Positions 1 to 8,836 of a stretch of 64,000 nt of DNA are shown here, piece by piece; the stretch's first letter is position 1, and each line of letters begins with the position of its first letter. The notes beneath the pieces were generated by a model. That model was not told the origin of the DNA. It saw only the letters and a list, made by a program, of their open reading frames with translations, and did no database searches. The stretch spans positions 1,798,001-1,862,000 of the forward strand of contig NZ_CP013293.1 in the NCBI RefSeq assembly GCF_001456155.1, given 5' to 3'. The position numbers and the translations under genes were made by a program. This DNA is from Chryseobacterium sp. IHB B 17019. GTDB lineage: Bacteria > Bacteroidota > Bacteroidia > Flavobacteriales > Weeksellaceae.

Positions 1-1
1 A

Positions 2-160
2 GATAAGATCAATAATGCCAAAGACAATTTGAATAAATGGGGAAGCGATCTTAAGGATAAAGCCAACAATGTTGCATCCCAGGTTCAGGAAAAAGCTGAT
101 GAATTCAAAAACAAAGCGCAGGATACTGTGAACAAAACACAGGAAACCTATAACGGTTAA
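2..160 (+). CDS. C-terminal fragment of a small coiled-coil (YtxH/LEA-like) protein
   Basis: This open frame enters from the left edge and ends at TAA 158-160. Only the last 52 residues are present. They are rich in Lys, Asp, Asn, Gln and Ala, with no Cys or Pro, and look like a continuous amphipathic helix of the YtxH or late-embryogenesis-like type. Short proteins of this kind are common in Flavobacteriia, but the family cannot be fixed without the N-terminus. A strong hairpin terminator follows about 30 bases downstream. Confidence 0.6.
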   Translation, partial: DKINNAKDNLNKWGSDLKDKANNVASQVQEKADEFKNKAQDTVNKTQETYNG

Positions 161-190
161 GACTAGTTTATTTTAACATTCATATATACA

Positions 191-228
191 AAAGTCATCG
201 TAGTTTTTATAATTACGATGACTTTTTT
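191..228 (+). terminator. Rho-independent terminator, convergent genes
   Basis: A 12-bp perfect stem (191-202 pairs with 214-225) is followed by a T run on the + strand. It ends the fragment gene at the left edge and overlaps the last codons of the convergent methyltransferase gene, so it may act in both directions. Confidence 0.8.
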
Positions 229-1010
229 TGTGCTTCAATAGCAAAAACCAGAGGTATTTTATCTCCGAATTGTGGGATTCTCCACTTTCCTTTTTCAAAT
301 TCTTCCACGTGTCTGAAACATGGATAAGGCGACCAGTCAAATTCTTTAAATTTTTCTATCTGAATATCATTTTGTATTAAATTTTGAAGAATATCAGCCA
401 ACGGATGATTCCACATGACATACTCCTGAACAATATCGGCAGACTGATCGGCGTAAGTTCCTTCATAGGTTTCTACAATTGGCTTTTCATTAAAATAATT
501 ATATTTTACTTCTTTAAAATCATCATCAAACATCCACACCACAGGATGAAATTCTGCCATAATAAATTTTCCATCGGGCTTTAGAAAATGGTTTATAACT
601 TTCGCCCACTTACCTAGATCCGGAAGCCAGCCAATTGTACCATAACTTGTAAAAACGATATCAAATTTTTGACCTAAAATATTGGGAAGGTTGTATAAAT
701 CTGTACAGATAAACTTCGTATCAGTACCGGATTGCTGAGCTAGTTTTTCTGCTGCTTCAATCGCTTTATCTGATAAATCAATGCCGGTAACTTTCGCTCC
801 CATTCTTGATAAAGAAATAGAATCCTGACCAAAATGACACTGCAAATGCAGAATCGTTTTATCTTTTATATCTCCTAAAAGCTCTAATTCAATGGAATTA
901 AGAGAACTTCTTCCCTTCAGGAATTCATCCACAAAATAGAAATCCGATTTCAGGTGTGGGTCCACTTTGGCGTTCCATGAGTTTTTATTAATTTCGAGAT
1001 AGTTTTCCAT
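213..1010 (-). CDS. Class I SAM-dependent methyltransferase
   Basis: A 265-residue protein with a methyltransferase-11/25 type Rossmann core. Motif I is visible as ILHLQCHFGQDSISLSRMGA at about residues 52-71, followed by the acidic loop VTGIDLS that binds the SAM ribose, and motif IV as FDIVFTSYGTIGWLPD. The Cys-His pair in motif I (LQCHFGQD) is typical of a widespread uncharacterised subfamily. The substrate is unknown. It lies 17 bases downstream of the PH/SHOCT gene on the same strand, so the two are probably co-transcribed. Methyltransferase activity is confident; the target is not. Confidence 0.85.
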   Translation of the reverse strand: MENYLEINKNSWNAKVDPHLKSDFYFVDEFLKGRSSLNSIELELLGDIKDKTILHLQCHFGQDSISLSRMGAKVTGIDLSDKAIEAAEKLAQQSGTDTKFICTDLYNLPNILGQKFDIVFTSYGTIGWLPDLGKWAKVINHFLKPDGKFIMAEFHPVVWMFDDDFKEVKYNYFNEKPIVETYEGTYADQSADIVQEYVMWNHPLADILQNLIQNDIQIEKFKEFDWSPYPCFRHVEEFEKGKWRIPQFGDKIPLVFAIEAQKKSS

Positions 1011-1027
1011 TGGTTTTAGTTTAATAA

Positions 1028-1564
1028 TTAAAGTTTTGCAAGAAGTTTTTTCTTCTGTTCCTGAAATTCATCTTCCGTTAAAACTCCGCTTTCTTTTAAT
1101 TTTCCCAATTGTTCTAACTGGTCTAAAATACTTGGCTCAGCTTTTGACTGAAAATACTCCTTTGGACGGGCCATAAAATCTCTCACTTTTTCGCAGAACA
1201 ATTCCGCTTCGTACTTCCCAACTCCGTCAATCTCAAGCATTTCTCCGGAAACAATGATATCAATTGAAGCCAGCATAAACTCTTTTTCATATTGTATTGA
1301 TGTGACTTTGTCGTAAGAAAAATCCTCAACCTTCAAGCCATAAAATACTTCTTTATCAATGAAAATCAGCCTTCTGTCTGTGGCCACCAAAACAATATGG
1401 TGAGTGGTTGTTTTATTCCTTCCTTCCACCAGATATACAATTTTTTCATCTTCAGAAAGTACATTCGGTAATTCACGAATTTCTTTTCTGGCAAAAAAGG
1501 TCGGATTTATATCTAATTTTTCAAGTTGATCTTTTATTTCGTCAAATCTGGATTTTTCACTCAT
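1028..1564 (-). CDS. Bacterial PH domain protein with C-terminal SHOCT domain
   Basis: A 178-residue soluble protein. Residues about 35-135 form a bacterial PH-like (bPH) domain, visible in the alternating strands with LVEGRNKTTTHHIVLVATDR and RLIFIDKEVFYGLKVEDFSY. Residues about 145-178 are a SHOCT motif (LEQLGKLKESGVLTEDEFQE followed by KKKLLAKL), a short helical oligomerisation or binding module common at protein C-termini. No membrane segment is seen. The role is unknown; related proteins are thought to bind lipids or proteins. It probably heads a two-gene unit with the downstream methyltransferase. Confidence 0.8.
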   Translation of the reverse strand: MSEKSRFDEIKDQLEKLDINPTFFARKEIRELPNVLSEDEKIVYLVEGRNKTTTHHIVLVATDRRLIFIDKEVFYGLKVEDFSYDKVTSIQYEKEFMLASIDIIVSGEMLEIDGVGKYEAELFCEKVRDFMARPKEYFQSKAEPSILDQLEQLGKLKESGVLTEDEFQEQKKKLLAKL

Positions 1565-1621
1565 AATCGATAAGTTTATGAGCCTAAATTACTATTTCTT
1601 TGTGAAATAATTTAATGTCAA

Positions 1622-2269
1622 TTAAAATTTAGATGGAATTACAATTGAAGTATAAAGACTGTAAAGTTCCCAACCCAGCGATTCATATAAGATTTTGCCT
1701 TGTTCTGTTGCTACCAGGAAATTATTGTAAATACCTTTTGATAAAGCAGTCTTTTCCAATTCTTTCATTACAAAAGTTGCGAGTCCTTTTCTTTTATGAT
1801 TATTTTCCGTTGAAATTCTATCATAAACAGCCAGATCTTCAATAATGATAAGCCGCCCTATTGAAGCTACTTCATCATTTTTCGTAACAATTTTTACAAG
1901 AAAAGTTGAGTGGTATTCTTCAAATTCCAATCTGTAATCATCAGGCAAATTAACTTCAGGAAAAGTCATCGTACGAAAACAGGACATCATATATCCTTGT
2001 GGCTGAACCTGCCATTTTTCAGGAATTTTATCTTTAAATTCATTAAAAGAAGTACAGATTTTCAGAAAAACCCATGGTTCCTCGATAAATTCTGCCAATT
2101 GAAAAAAGTCATCATTTGGTTCCGTAAATACATAACGGGATTTTTGGTTTTCGTACCCAACTTCAACCTTAAAACCAGACTGATATTGAATTGGCAAAGG
2201 CAGATCTCTTGACAAAGACCAGCCTTTTAACCATTTTTCCACTATATCTTTAGAAACCTCTTTTTTCAA
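1622..2269 (-). CDS. GNAT family N-acetyltransferase
   Basis: A 215-residue protein with a GNAT fold in its C-terminal half. The acetyl-CoA loop is visible as HKRKGLATFVMKELEKTA (the R/Q-x-x-G-x-A pattern) at about residues 158-175, followed by YESLGWELYSLYT, the usual last strand and helix. The N-terminal 90 residues are divergent and probably give substrate specificity, which is unknown. The start used is TTG (complement of 2267-2269), one base after the hisS stop codon. No upstream ATG is possible before the stop of hisS in a useful position, so translational coupling to hisS is likely. Confidence 0.8.
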   Translation of the reverse strand: MKKEVSKDIVEKWLKGWSLSRDLPLPIQYQSGFKVEVGYENQKSRYVFTEPNDDFFQLAEFIEEPWVFLKICTSFNEFKDKIPEKWQVQPQGYMMSCFRTMTFPEVNLPDDYRLEFEEYHSTFLVKIVTKNDEVASIGRLIIIEDLAVYDRISTENNHKRKGLATFVMKELEKTALSKGIYNNFLVATEQGKILYESLGWELYSLYTSIVIPSKF

Positions 2270-2270
2270 T

Positions 2271-3623
2271 TTAATTACTTAAAAACTCTTCCAAAGAAAC
2301 TGTTTTCTGCTCACCGGCTTCAAGATCTTTGTAAGTAACTGTTTTATTTTTAATTTCCTCTTCTCCTAAAAAAACAAGATTTTTAATTCCTTTCTTTTCT
2401 GCATAGGTGAACTGTTTCCCGATCTTTGCATTTTCAGGATAAATTTCTGCGGAAACCCCTTTTTCTCTTAATTGTTTAATCAATTTTAAAGCTTCCGAAA
2501 CTTCATTTCCGCCAAAGTTGGCAAATAAATATTCTACTTTTGAAGTTGCTTCTTCAGGGAAAAGTCCCAATTCTTCCATCACCAGATAAATCCTGTCAAG
2601 TCCGAAAGAAATACCAATTCCCGGGATATTTTTCACCCCAAAAACTTCTGTAAGATTGTCATATCTTCCGCCACCGCCGATGGAACCCATCTGAACTTCA
2701 TTCGCTTTCACCTCAAAAATTGCTCCGGTATAATAATCCAAACCTCTAGCTAGCGTAATATCGAAAACAAGATTTTGTATATCAACACCAAGGTTTAACG
2801 ATTGGGTGATAACAGATTCCAGTTCTTCGACGCCTTTTAATCCAATTTCATTTCCTGCAAATTTCTCTTTTAGCTGAAGAAGATTTTTCAACGCATCGGC
2901 AGACTGAGTGAATAGGAAATCCAGTTTATCAATCGATTCCTGAGAAATTTCTCTTTCCAATAATTCTTTGACAACGCCGTCTTTTCCAATTTTATCTAAT
3001 TTATCAAGAGCGACCGTGAAATCAATCAGTTTATCCGTAATTCCAGCGTATTCAGCCAATCCTGAAAGAACTTTCCTGTTGTTGAGATGAATAGTCACCG
3101 GAACTTTTAAATCTGAAAATGATTTTAAATATAATTGAATTAATTCCACTTCCTGCAAAAGGCTTTCGCTTCCCACAACATCCGCATCACATTGGTAAAA
3201 CTCTCTGAATCTACCTTTTTGAGGGCGGTCTGCTCTCCAAACCGGCTGGATCTGGTAACGTTTGTAAGGGAAAGTAAGTTGCCCATGATTCATTGCTACA
3301 AATCTTGCAAAAGGTACGGTAAGGTCGTAACGAAGAGCTTTATCCGAAATCTGAGAAATCAATTTCTGATGACTTTTATTTTCCCAATCTTCCTGATTTA
3401 CTTTTGAAGTATAATCCCCTGAATTTAAAATCTTAAAAATCAAGCGATCTCCTTCTTCCCCATACTTTCCTGTCAAAGTCGATAGATTTTCAAAGCTCGG
3501 TGTTTCCAATGGCTGGAACCCGAATAACTCGAAGTTTTTCTGTAAAATATTGATGATATATCTTCTTCTTGCAACTTCCAGTGCTGTAAAATCTCTCGTC
3601 CCTTTTGCTAAACTTGGCTTCAT
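2271..3623 (-). CDS. hisS: Histidine--tRNA ligase
   Basis: A 450-residue class II aminoacyl-tRNA synthetase that charges tRNA-His. Motif 1 region is KGTRDF with [12 protein letters not shown]. The HisRS histidine-binding signatures are [28 protein letters not shown] (motif 2) and [14 protein letters not shown] (HisA), followed by GGGGRYDNL and motif 3 [12 protein letters not shown]. The C-terminal anticodon-binding domain covers about residues 360-450. Length is slightly above the usual 420-430, mainly through an insertion around residues 195-270. It is followed at one base by a GNAT gene. A TATTTTTG -7 element lies about 39 bases upstream of the start. Confidence 0.97.
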   Translation of the reverse strand: MKPSLAKGTRDFTALEVARRRYIINILQKNFELFGFQPLETPSFENLSTLTGKYGEEGDRLIFKILNSGDYTSKVNQEDWENKSHQKLISQISDKALRYDLTVPFARFVAMNHGQLTFPYKRYQIQPVWRADRPQKGRFREFYQCDADVVGSESLLQEVELIQLYLKSFSDLKVPVTIHLNNRKVLSGLAEYAGITDKLIDFTVALDKLDKIGKDGVVKELLEREISQESIDKLDFLFTQSADALKNLLQLKEKFAGNEIGLKGVEELESVITQSLNLGVDIQNLVFDITLARGLDYYTGAIFEVKANEVQMGSIGGGGRYDNLTEVFGVKNIPGIGISFGLDRIYLVMEELGLFPEEATSKVEYLFANFGGNEVSEALKLIKQLREKGVSAEIYPENAKIGKQFTYAEKKGIKNLVFLGEEEIKNKTVTYKDLEAGEQKTVSLEEFLSN

Positions 3624-3661
3624 TTTATAATTGATAAATGATGATTAATATATAAGTCTTG

Positions 3662-3669
3662 CAAAAATA
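3662..3669 (-). promoter_or_regulatory. Candidate -7 element for hisS
   Basis: On the minus strand this reads TATTTTTG, matching the Bacteroidetes consensus TAnnTTTG, 39 bases before the hisS ATG. No clear TTG -33 element is seen. Confidence 0.4.
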
Positions 3670-3701
3670 AGGAATTGAAAGGACTTTTCGCGGAAATGAA
3701 A

Positions 3702-3727
3702 AGCTGAAGAAATATTCTTCTCCAGCT
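3702..3727 (-). terminator. Imperfect hairpin after HRDC gene
   Basis: GAAGAA (3706-3711) pairs with TTCTTC (3715-3720), extended by AGCT on both sides with a 3-base bulge, and followed on the minus strand by CTTTTC. The T tract is weak, so termination here is uncertain. Confidence 0.35.
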
Positions 3728-3767
3728 CATCGTTTCCTTCATCATTTGTGTTTACTTATCCCCTAAA

Positions 3768-4223
3768 TCAAATACCTTCTAAAATTTCCAGGATTTCTTC
3801 GCCATAATTCTCAATCTTATGCTTCCCAAAGCCTTTGATATCCAGCAATTCTTCTTTCTTTGCAGGCTTGTACTTAGCAACGGATGTCAGCTCTTTATTG
3901 GTAGCAATGAAATAAGACGGAAGGTTTTGTTCTTTAGCCTTCTCTGACCTCCATTCTTTCAGAGCATATAAGATTTTTTCTTCATCAGAATTTAAATTTT
4001 CACTTTCCGCAGAATATTTTGCGGCTTTTGGATCTTTCACCTTGTTTTGGGTAATTTTAAGTTCATCAAAATACAAAACTACAGACCAGTAATTTTCATC
4101 ATTTACAAAAGCTGTTTCCACTTTCATAATATCATTGGATTCCAAAAAAGTGTCTAATGTTTTCTGATCTTCGTAAAGGAATTCCCCGGCTAATCTTATC
4201 TTAAAAACTTTTACTTTCATCAT
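3768..4223 (-). CDS. HRDC domain-containing protein
   Basis: A 151-residue protein. Residues about 78-151 form an HRDC (helicase and RNase D C-terminal) domain, seen as EEKILYALKEWRSEKAKEQN, then PSYFIATNKELTSVA and the terminal LLDIKGFGKHKIENYGEEIL, where the small-residue turn IKGFGKHK is typical of nucleic-acid binding. The N-terminal 75 residues are a conserved Bacteroidetes region without a recognised fold. No helicase or nuclease domain is attached. It sits 13 bases after ssb on the same strand, which suggests a role alongside single-stranded DNA metabolism. The start is one of two adjacent ATG codons. Confidence 0.75.
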   Translation of the reverse strand: MMKVKVFKIRLAGEFLYEDQKTLDTFLESNDIMKVETAFVNDENYWSVVLYFDELKITQNKVKDPKAAKYSAESENLNSDEEKILYALKEWRSEKAKEQNLPSYFIATNKELTSVAKYKPAKKEELLDIKGFGKHKIENYGEEILEILEGI

Positions 4224-4236
4224 TTGTGTTTTTAGA

Positions 4237-4569
4237 TTATTTACCTCCTAAAAGCAGAATTTCATCTACCCTGATCTCCGTTATATACTTTTTTACACCG
4301 TCTTTATCATCGTATGACCTGTAAGTCAGTTTTCCTTCAACGGCAATTTCTTTACCTTTTGGAACATATTTCTGAAAAATTTCCGCTGTTTTTCCAAAAG
4401 CTACTAAATTATGCCATTGGGTTTCTTCCACTTTTTCACCTTTCGCATTGGTATAATGATCGCTTGTAGCCAATGAAACGCTTGCTTTTACATTTCCATT
4501 GTCGAAGTTTACCATTTCTACTTCTCTTCCTGTGTAACCGATTAATGTTACTTTATTTCTTAGTGACAT
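4237..4569 (-). CDS. ssb: Single-stranded DNA-binding protein (short, tailless)
   Basis: A 110-residue OB-fold SSB. Typical family signatures are NKVTLIGYTGREVEM at the N-terminus, VSLATSDHY, EETQWHNLVAFGKTAEIFQK and the strand ITEIRVDEILLLGG at the end. It stops directly after the OB fold. The flexible linker and the acidic partner-binding tip (DDDIPF-like) of canonical SSB are absent, so this is probably an accessory SSB rather than the replication SSB. It precedes an HRDC protein by 13 bases. Confidence 0.9.
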   Translation of the reverse strand: MSLRNKVTLIGYTGREVEMVNFDNGNVKASVSLATSDHYTNAKGEKVEETQWHNLVAFGKTAEIFQKYVPKGKEIAVEGKLTYRSYDDKDGVKKYITEIRVDEILLLGGK

Positions 4570-4696
4570 ACAAAATTGTTTTTAAATTATTATTAGATTA
4601 GAGACGCTCACCTCTTTTCTCAAATCTCTGTTGCAAAGATTGGGGAAATCGGAACCCGGAGCCGGTAAAAAACTATTTAAATTCATTTGTAGTCGT

Positions 4697-4723
4697 TTGC
4701 AAACGGATATTTTTGTATCTTTG
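4697..4723 (+). promoter_or_regulatory. Promoter for the ureohydrolase operon
   Basis: A -7 element TATCTTTG at 4716-4723 with a TTG at 4697-4699 gives a spacing of 16, slightly short of the usual 17-23. The ATG follows 15 bases after the -7 element. Confidence 0.5.
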
Positions 4724-4738
4724 GATTAAATATAAAAT

Positions 4739-5641
4739 ATGAAAAAGGAAATTAATCTTTTTGAATTTCCATTCAATCTGGGACTTACAAAAAAAGAGCA
4801 TGAGATAGAGCCTGGAGTGAAGAAACTTCCCGAGTGGCTCAGAAAATTTGGCTTTCATGAAAAAATTGCTCCTAAAAATATTTTCAGGCTTGCATCTCCC
4901 AGATATACAATGAATTTTGACAAAGAAACTGGCGTAAAGAATCCGGATCAAATCATTGAATACGCCAAAAAACAATCTGAACTTATCCTTAAAAATTCAA
5001 ATAACAATACTTTTAATATCATTCTCGGCGGCGATTGCAGCATACTTATTGGTACAGCTGTTGCTTTAAAACAAATGGGAAATTTTGGGCTTTTTTATCT
5101 TGATGGTCACACAGATTATATTCCGCCAAAGCTTTCTCCGAGTGGCGGTGTTGCCGGAATGGATCTTGCCATTGTCTCTGGCTTAGGACATGACAAACTA
5201 ACGAATATTAATAACCAAAAACCTTATTTCTTAGAAGAAAATATTTTCTGTATTGGAAATGCGGAAACAGATGACGAAGAATATGTTGAACAAATTATTA
5301 ATTCTAAAATTCACTATTTTGATTTATATCAATTAAGAAAAAATGGTTTCAGAAAAACTTCTGAAGACTTTTTAAGCTTAATTAACGAAAAAAATTTAGA
5401 CGGCTTCTTCATTCACTTTGATGTTGACGTCTTGAATGATAATATCATGCCTTGTGTCGACAGCAGAATGGAAGACGGAATAGATTATGACAATCTGAAA
5501 GAAATTCTACAACCTTTAATTCACAACGAAAAAAGTTTTGGAATTGAAATCACTATCCTGGATCCGGATTATGATCCGAATGGTGAATATACTCAACCTT
5601 TTATTGAAAATCTAATTAAAATTATAAACAACAAAGATTAA
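4739..5641 (+). CDS. Ureohydrolase (arginase/agmatinase) superfamily protein with altered metal site
   Basis: A 300-residue protein of the arginase fold. The binuclear-manganese signatures are recognisable: GGDCS at 97-101 (canonical GGDHS), DGHTD at 122-126 (canonical DAHxD) and HFDVDVLND at 226-234 (canonical SxDxDxxDP). Asp122, His124, Asp126, Asp228 and Asp230 are kept, but the first metal-binding His is Cys100. The glutamate that contacts the guanidinium group in arginases is not evident in the corresponding region (EITILDPD). The substrate may therefore differ from arginine or agmatine, or the metal may. It heads a tight rightward run; the HPP gene begins at the next base after its stop. 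Confidence 0.8.
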   Translation: MKKEINLFEFPFNLGLTKKEHEIEPGVKKLPEWLRKFGFHEKIAPKNIFRLASPRYTMNFDKETGVKNPDQIIEYAKKQSELILKNSNNNTFNIILGGDCSILIGTAVALKQMGNFGLFYLDGHTDYIPPKLSPSGGVAGMDLAIVSGLGHDKLTNINNQKPYFLEENIFCIGNAETDDEEYVEQIINSKIHYFDLYQLRKNGFRKTSEDFLSLINEKNLDGFFIHFDVDVLNDNIMPCVDSRMEDGIDYDNLKEILQPLIHNEKSFGIEITILDPDYDPNGEYTQPFIENLIKIINNKD

Positions 5642-6253
5642 ATGAAGAAGACCCTAAAAAGAACGTTCAGAGTTTCAAAATATGTAATTTATAAGGAAAC
5701 ACTGGTAGATTACAAAGAGCATTTCTGGTCGTTTCTGGGAGCATTTTTCGGGATCGGGATTATTGCGTTTATCCAGTCACACACGCTTTCCGCAACAGAA
5801 AATATCTTTCTGATCGGTTCTTTTGGAGCATCAAGCGTTTTAATTTACGGAGCTATTCAAAGTCCGTTGGCTCAGCCTCGAAATCTGGTTGGAGGGCACG
5901 TAATTTCTGCACTTGTAGGAGTCACTGTTTACAAAATTGTTCCTGATATAATCTGGCTTTCTGCGCCTTTAGCCGTAGCTTTTTCCATTGTTTTGATGCA
6001 GTACACTAAAACATTACACCCACCCGGCGGCGCAACAGCATTGATCGCGGTGAGCTCTACAGGAAAAATCCCAGAGCTTGGGTTTTGGTATGTACTTTCA
6101 CCGGTTTTAACGGGATGCATCATATTATTGATTGTGGCATTATTTTTTAATAATATTACTCCCAACAGAAGCTATCCTACTCACACCAGATTCAGAAAAT
6201 TATTAAAGAAAAAGCACGAACATACACACAAAATGAAAAGTAAAAAATTATGA
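5642..6253 (+). CDS. HPP family integral membrane protein
   Basis: A 203-residue membrane protein of the HPP family. The signature HPPGGATALIAV follows the third hydrophobic segment. About four to five membrane segments are visible, at residues 28-46, 53-72, 82-98, 103-122 and 145-168. The family name comes from the conserved His-Pro-Pro; a plant homologue has been reported as a chloroplast nitrite transporter, but bacterial roles are not settled. It starts immediately after the ureohydrolase stop and overlaps the zinc-ribbon gene by 4 bases (ATGA), so the three are translationally coupled. Confidence 0.85.
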   Translation: MKKTLKRTFRVSKYVIYKETLVDYKEHFWSFLGAFFGIGIIAFIQSHTLSATENIFLIGSFGASSVLIYGAIQSPLAQPRNLVGGHVISALVGVTVYKIVPDIIWLSAPLAVAFSIVLMQYTKTLHPPGGATALIAVSSTGKIPELGFWYVLSPVLTGCIILLIVALFFNNITPNRSYPTHTRFRKLLKKKHEHTHKMKSKKL

Positions 6254-6594
6254 ATTGTCTCGAATGTGGCGAAAAAATTATCGGCCGGTCAGATAAAAAG
6301 TTTTGCAATGATGCCTGCCGAAACGCCTATAACAATAAACAAAATAAGGATTCCAGCAATCTGATGCGAAATATTAATAATAAGCTTCGCAAGAATTACA
6401 GGATTCTTGTAGAAATAAATGTTGATGGAAAAACCAAAGTTTCCAAATCCAAACTGGACAGCTTAGGTTTTGATTTTGAATACTTTACTAATCTAAAAGT
6501 TTATAAAAACGGCTCTGAATACAAATTCGTTTACGACTATGGCTATAAACTTCTGGATGACGACTTTATTCTGATTGTAAAAAATCAAGCATAA
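6250..6594 (+). CDS. Small protein with N-terminal zinc ribbon
   Basis: A 114-residue protein. The first 25 residues hold CLECGEKIIGRSDKKFCNDA followed by C, a CxxC...CxxxC zinc ribbon of the DUF2116 type. Residues 35-114 are a conserved Bacteroidetes region of unknown function with many Lys, Asn and Tyr residues. The gene overlaps the preceding HPP gene by 4 bases and is 4 bases before the first possible start of the next gene. The context suggests an operon member, but the role cannot be inferred from the sequence. Confidence 0.75.
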   Translation: MNCLECGEKIIGRSDKKFCNDACRNAYNNKQNKDSSNLMRNINNKLRKNYRILVEINVDGKTKVSKSKLDSLGFDFEYFTNLKVYKNGSEYKFVYDYGYKLLDDDFILIVKNQA

Positions 6595-6622
6595 ATATAT
6601 GTTAAGCTTAAAAATTATCAAT

Positions 6623-7528
6623 ATGAAAGAAGTTGTTCTCATAACAGGAGCCGGCGGTTTAGTTGCAAAAGAACTCGCAAAAAAGCTTGAAAAAGATTAT
6701 ACCATTCGTTTTTTAACAAGAAAAAAAAAGCATGAAAATGAATTTGAGTGGGATCTCAGCAATGGAACAATTGATGAAAATGCTTTTGAAAATATTTCCC
6801 ACATTATTCATCTGGCGGGAGCTAATATTTCTGAAAAACGCTGGACCGATGAACGAAAAAAGGAACTGATCTCAAGTCGTGTAGATTCTGCAAATTTGAT
6901 TTTAAAAACTTTACAAAAAAAGAACATTAAGTTAAAATCATTCATTACCGCATCAGGAATAAATTACTACGGAACCAAAACAACCGATAAAATTTTCACA
7001 GAAAAAGATGGTCCGGGAAACGATTTTTTAAGCGAGGTTGTTATTCTTTGGGAAAGAGCGGCTGATGATTTCAAAGAGCAAAATTTAGCAGAAAGAGTAG
7101 TAAAAATCCGGACAGCTGTAGTACTTTCCGAAAAAGACGGAGCTTTAAAAAAAATGCTTCCAACCATAAAATCTGGAATCGGGTCACCGTTGGGAAGTGG
7201 AAAACAATATATGCCTTGGATCCATATAAAAGATATTTGTTCGATTTATGAATTTGCTTTAAAAAATTCAGAGATTGATGGTGCTTATAATGCGGTTTCA
7301 CCACAACATATAACCAACGAAGATTTAACGAAAAAAATGGCTGAAGTCTTGGGAAAACCTTTATTTATGCCCAATGTTCCAAGTTTTGTTTTGAAACTGA
7401 TCTTTGGGGAATTGTCGGATGCTTTGCTGGAAGGTTCAAGAGCTTCTTCACAGAAAATTCAGGAGACAGGCTTTCATTTTGAATTTCCTGATCTTACAAT
7501 TACTTTGAAGGATTTACTAAAGAAATAA
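6623..7528 (+). CDS. TIGR01777 family NAD(P)-dependent epimerase-like protein
   Basis: An extended SDR protein of about 301 residues. The nucleotide-binding motif VLITGAGGLVAKEL is at the N-terminus, and HLAGANISEKRWTDERKKEL is the family signature of TIGR01777 (YfcH/cell-division-inhibitor-SulA-like annotation). PWIHIKDI and the C-terminal DUF1731 region (from about residue 245) follow. The catalytic YxxxK is not in the standard form, as is usual for this family. An in-frame ATG at 6599 adds eight residues, but the start at 6623 places the Rossmann motif where relatives have it. The physiological substrate is unknown. Confidence 0.85.
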   Translation: MKEVVLITGAGGLVAKELAKKLEKDYTIRFLTRKKKHENEFEWDLSNGTIDENAFENISHIIHLAGANISEKRWTDERKKELISSRVDSANLILKTLQKKNIKLKSFITASGINYYGTKTTDKIFTEKDGPGNDFLSEVVILWERAADDFKEQNLAERVVKIRTAVVLSEKDGALKKMLPTIKSGIGSPLGSGKQYMPWIHIKDICSIYEFALKNSEIDGAYNAVSPQHITNEDLTKKMAEVLGKPLFMPNVPSFVLKLIFGELSDALLEGSRASSQKIQETGFHFEFPDLTITLKDLLKK

Positions 7529-7560
7529 TTGATTAAAATTATATAAAAACAAAATTAATA

Positions 7561-8142
7561 ATGCAGAATACGAAGATAGACATCTTAAAAACTGAAATTT
7601 TATCAGATAACTGGTACACCTTAAAAAAAGTCACTTTTAACATCTTAAAAAAAGACGGAACCTCAGAAACACAAAGCCGCGAAGCCTATGACAGAGGAAA
7701 TGGAGCGGTAATTTTGCTGTATAATAAAATCTCAGGAACCGTAATTCTGACAAGACAATTCCGATTGCCGACTTTCATCAACGGAAATCCGGACGGAATG
7801 TTGATCGAAGCCTGCGCTGGCCTGCTGGACAACGATAACCCCGAAGAGTGCATCAAAAGGGAAACCGAAGAAGAAACCGGATACAAGATTTCGAAGGTGG
7901 AGAAAGTTTTTGAAGCGTATATGTCTCCGGGTTCGGTTACGGAAATTCTTCATTTTTTTGTTGCAGAATATTCCAATGAAATGAAAGTTACAAACGGAGG
8001 TGGACTCGCTGACGAAGGGGAAAATATTGAAGTTTTGGAACTTTCATTTGATGAAGCATTAGCTATGATTGACAACGATGAAATTAAAGATGCGAAAACC
8101 ATTATGCTGCTTCAATTTATACGTTTAAAAAATATTTTATAA
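7561..8142 (+). CDS. nudK: NudK-type Nudix hydrolase (GDP-mannose pyrophosphatase)
   Basis: A 193-residue Nudix hydrolase. The Nudix box appears as [20 protein letters not shown] followed by GY, in the variant spacing seen in E. coli NudK, and the N-terminal [13 protein letters not shown] and [20 protein letters not shown] also match NudK. NudK-type enzymes hydrolyse nucleotide sugars, chiefly GDP-mannose, to the nucleoside monophosphate and sugar phosphate. The gene is 32 bases after the epimerase gene on the same strand. Activity on GDP-mannose is inferred from similarity. Confidence 0.85.
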   Translation: MQNTKIDILKTEILSDNWYTLKKVTFNILKKDGTSETQSREAYDRGNGAVILLYNKISGTVILTRQFRLPTFINGNPDGMLIEACAGLLDNDNPEECIKRETEEETGYKISKVEKVFEAYMSPGSVTEILHFFVAEYSNEMKVTNGGGLADEGENIEVLELSFDEALAMIDNDEIKDAKTIMLLQFIRLKNIL

Positions 8143-8246
8143 AATCCTGGAACTTTATTTACTATCAATATTGTTAAAAACCTCTGTTTTACCACAATTG
8201 GCAAGTGCTTTGCTGGAAAAAAGAGAATCTAATTAAATCAAATTAT

Positions 8247-8825
8247 ATGAAACTGCTACTTTCTTTCAGTCTTTCTTTACTACTGTCTATCAATATTTTA
8301 GCACAAAAAACTGAAAAACCGGGTCCAAAAGACAAAGCTGCCGTAGAGCATTTTAAAAATAATTATAAAAAGAAAAATTATAAAAGATTTTCCGGAACTA
8401 TCTCTGTAAAAGATGACCAGGTTCAGTTTGAAGATAAGGTTGTTTTTTATGATAAATCGGATAAGATCACAAAATTAATCTTACAGGAAGGTTTGGTTTA
8501 CCCTCAGCTTCTTACTGATTTTCAAGTTGATAAGTTTGACAATGAGGACAGTGACAGAACGCAGAAAAGGTTTGCCCGACTACAGAAAAACTGGAAGGAT
8601 GCTTTTGATGTGAATAAAATTAAGTTCAATAACGCTTCTGAATTAACTTTTTTAAGTTCAGACCCAACAGTAAAAAGGTTTAAAATTTCCTGCAAAGACC
8701 CGAAATTTCCGAATATGATGGCTTATTATTTTGAGCTTACCAATAAAAAAGCCGATAAAAATACTAGTCTGGAAAGTTTTATTAAGGATTCAAAGCTTAC
8801 GCATATTTATCAGAAGACGGAGTAA
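8247..8825 (+). CDS. Secreted protein of unknown function
   Basis: A 192-residue protein beginning MKLLLSFSLSLLLSINILAQ, a clear signal peptide with cleavage expected after ILA-Q. The mature part is lysine-rich and has no recognised domain; it has one Cys, in ISCKDPKF. A longer frame from 8205 would put 14 residues in front of the signal peptide and is rejected. It follows nudK by about 100 bases. I do not recognise the family. Confidence 0.65.
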   Translation: MKLLLSFSLSLLLSINILAQKTEKPGPKDKAAVEHFKNNYKKKNYKRFSGTISVKDDQVQFEDKVVFYDKSDKITKLILQEGLVYPQLLTDFQVDKFDNEDSDRTQKRFARLQKNWKDAFDVNKIKFNNASELTFLSSDPTVKRFKISCKDPKFPNMMAYYFELTNKKADKNTSLESFIKDSKLTHIYQKTE

Positions 8826-8836
8826 GCCAACATTTA

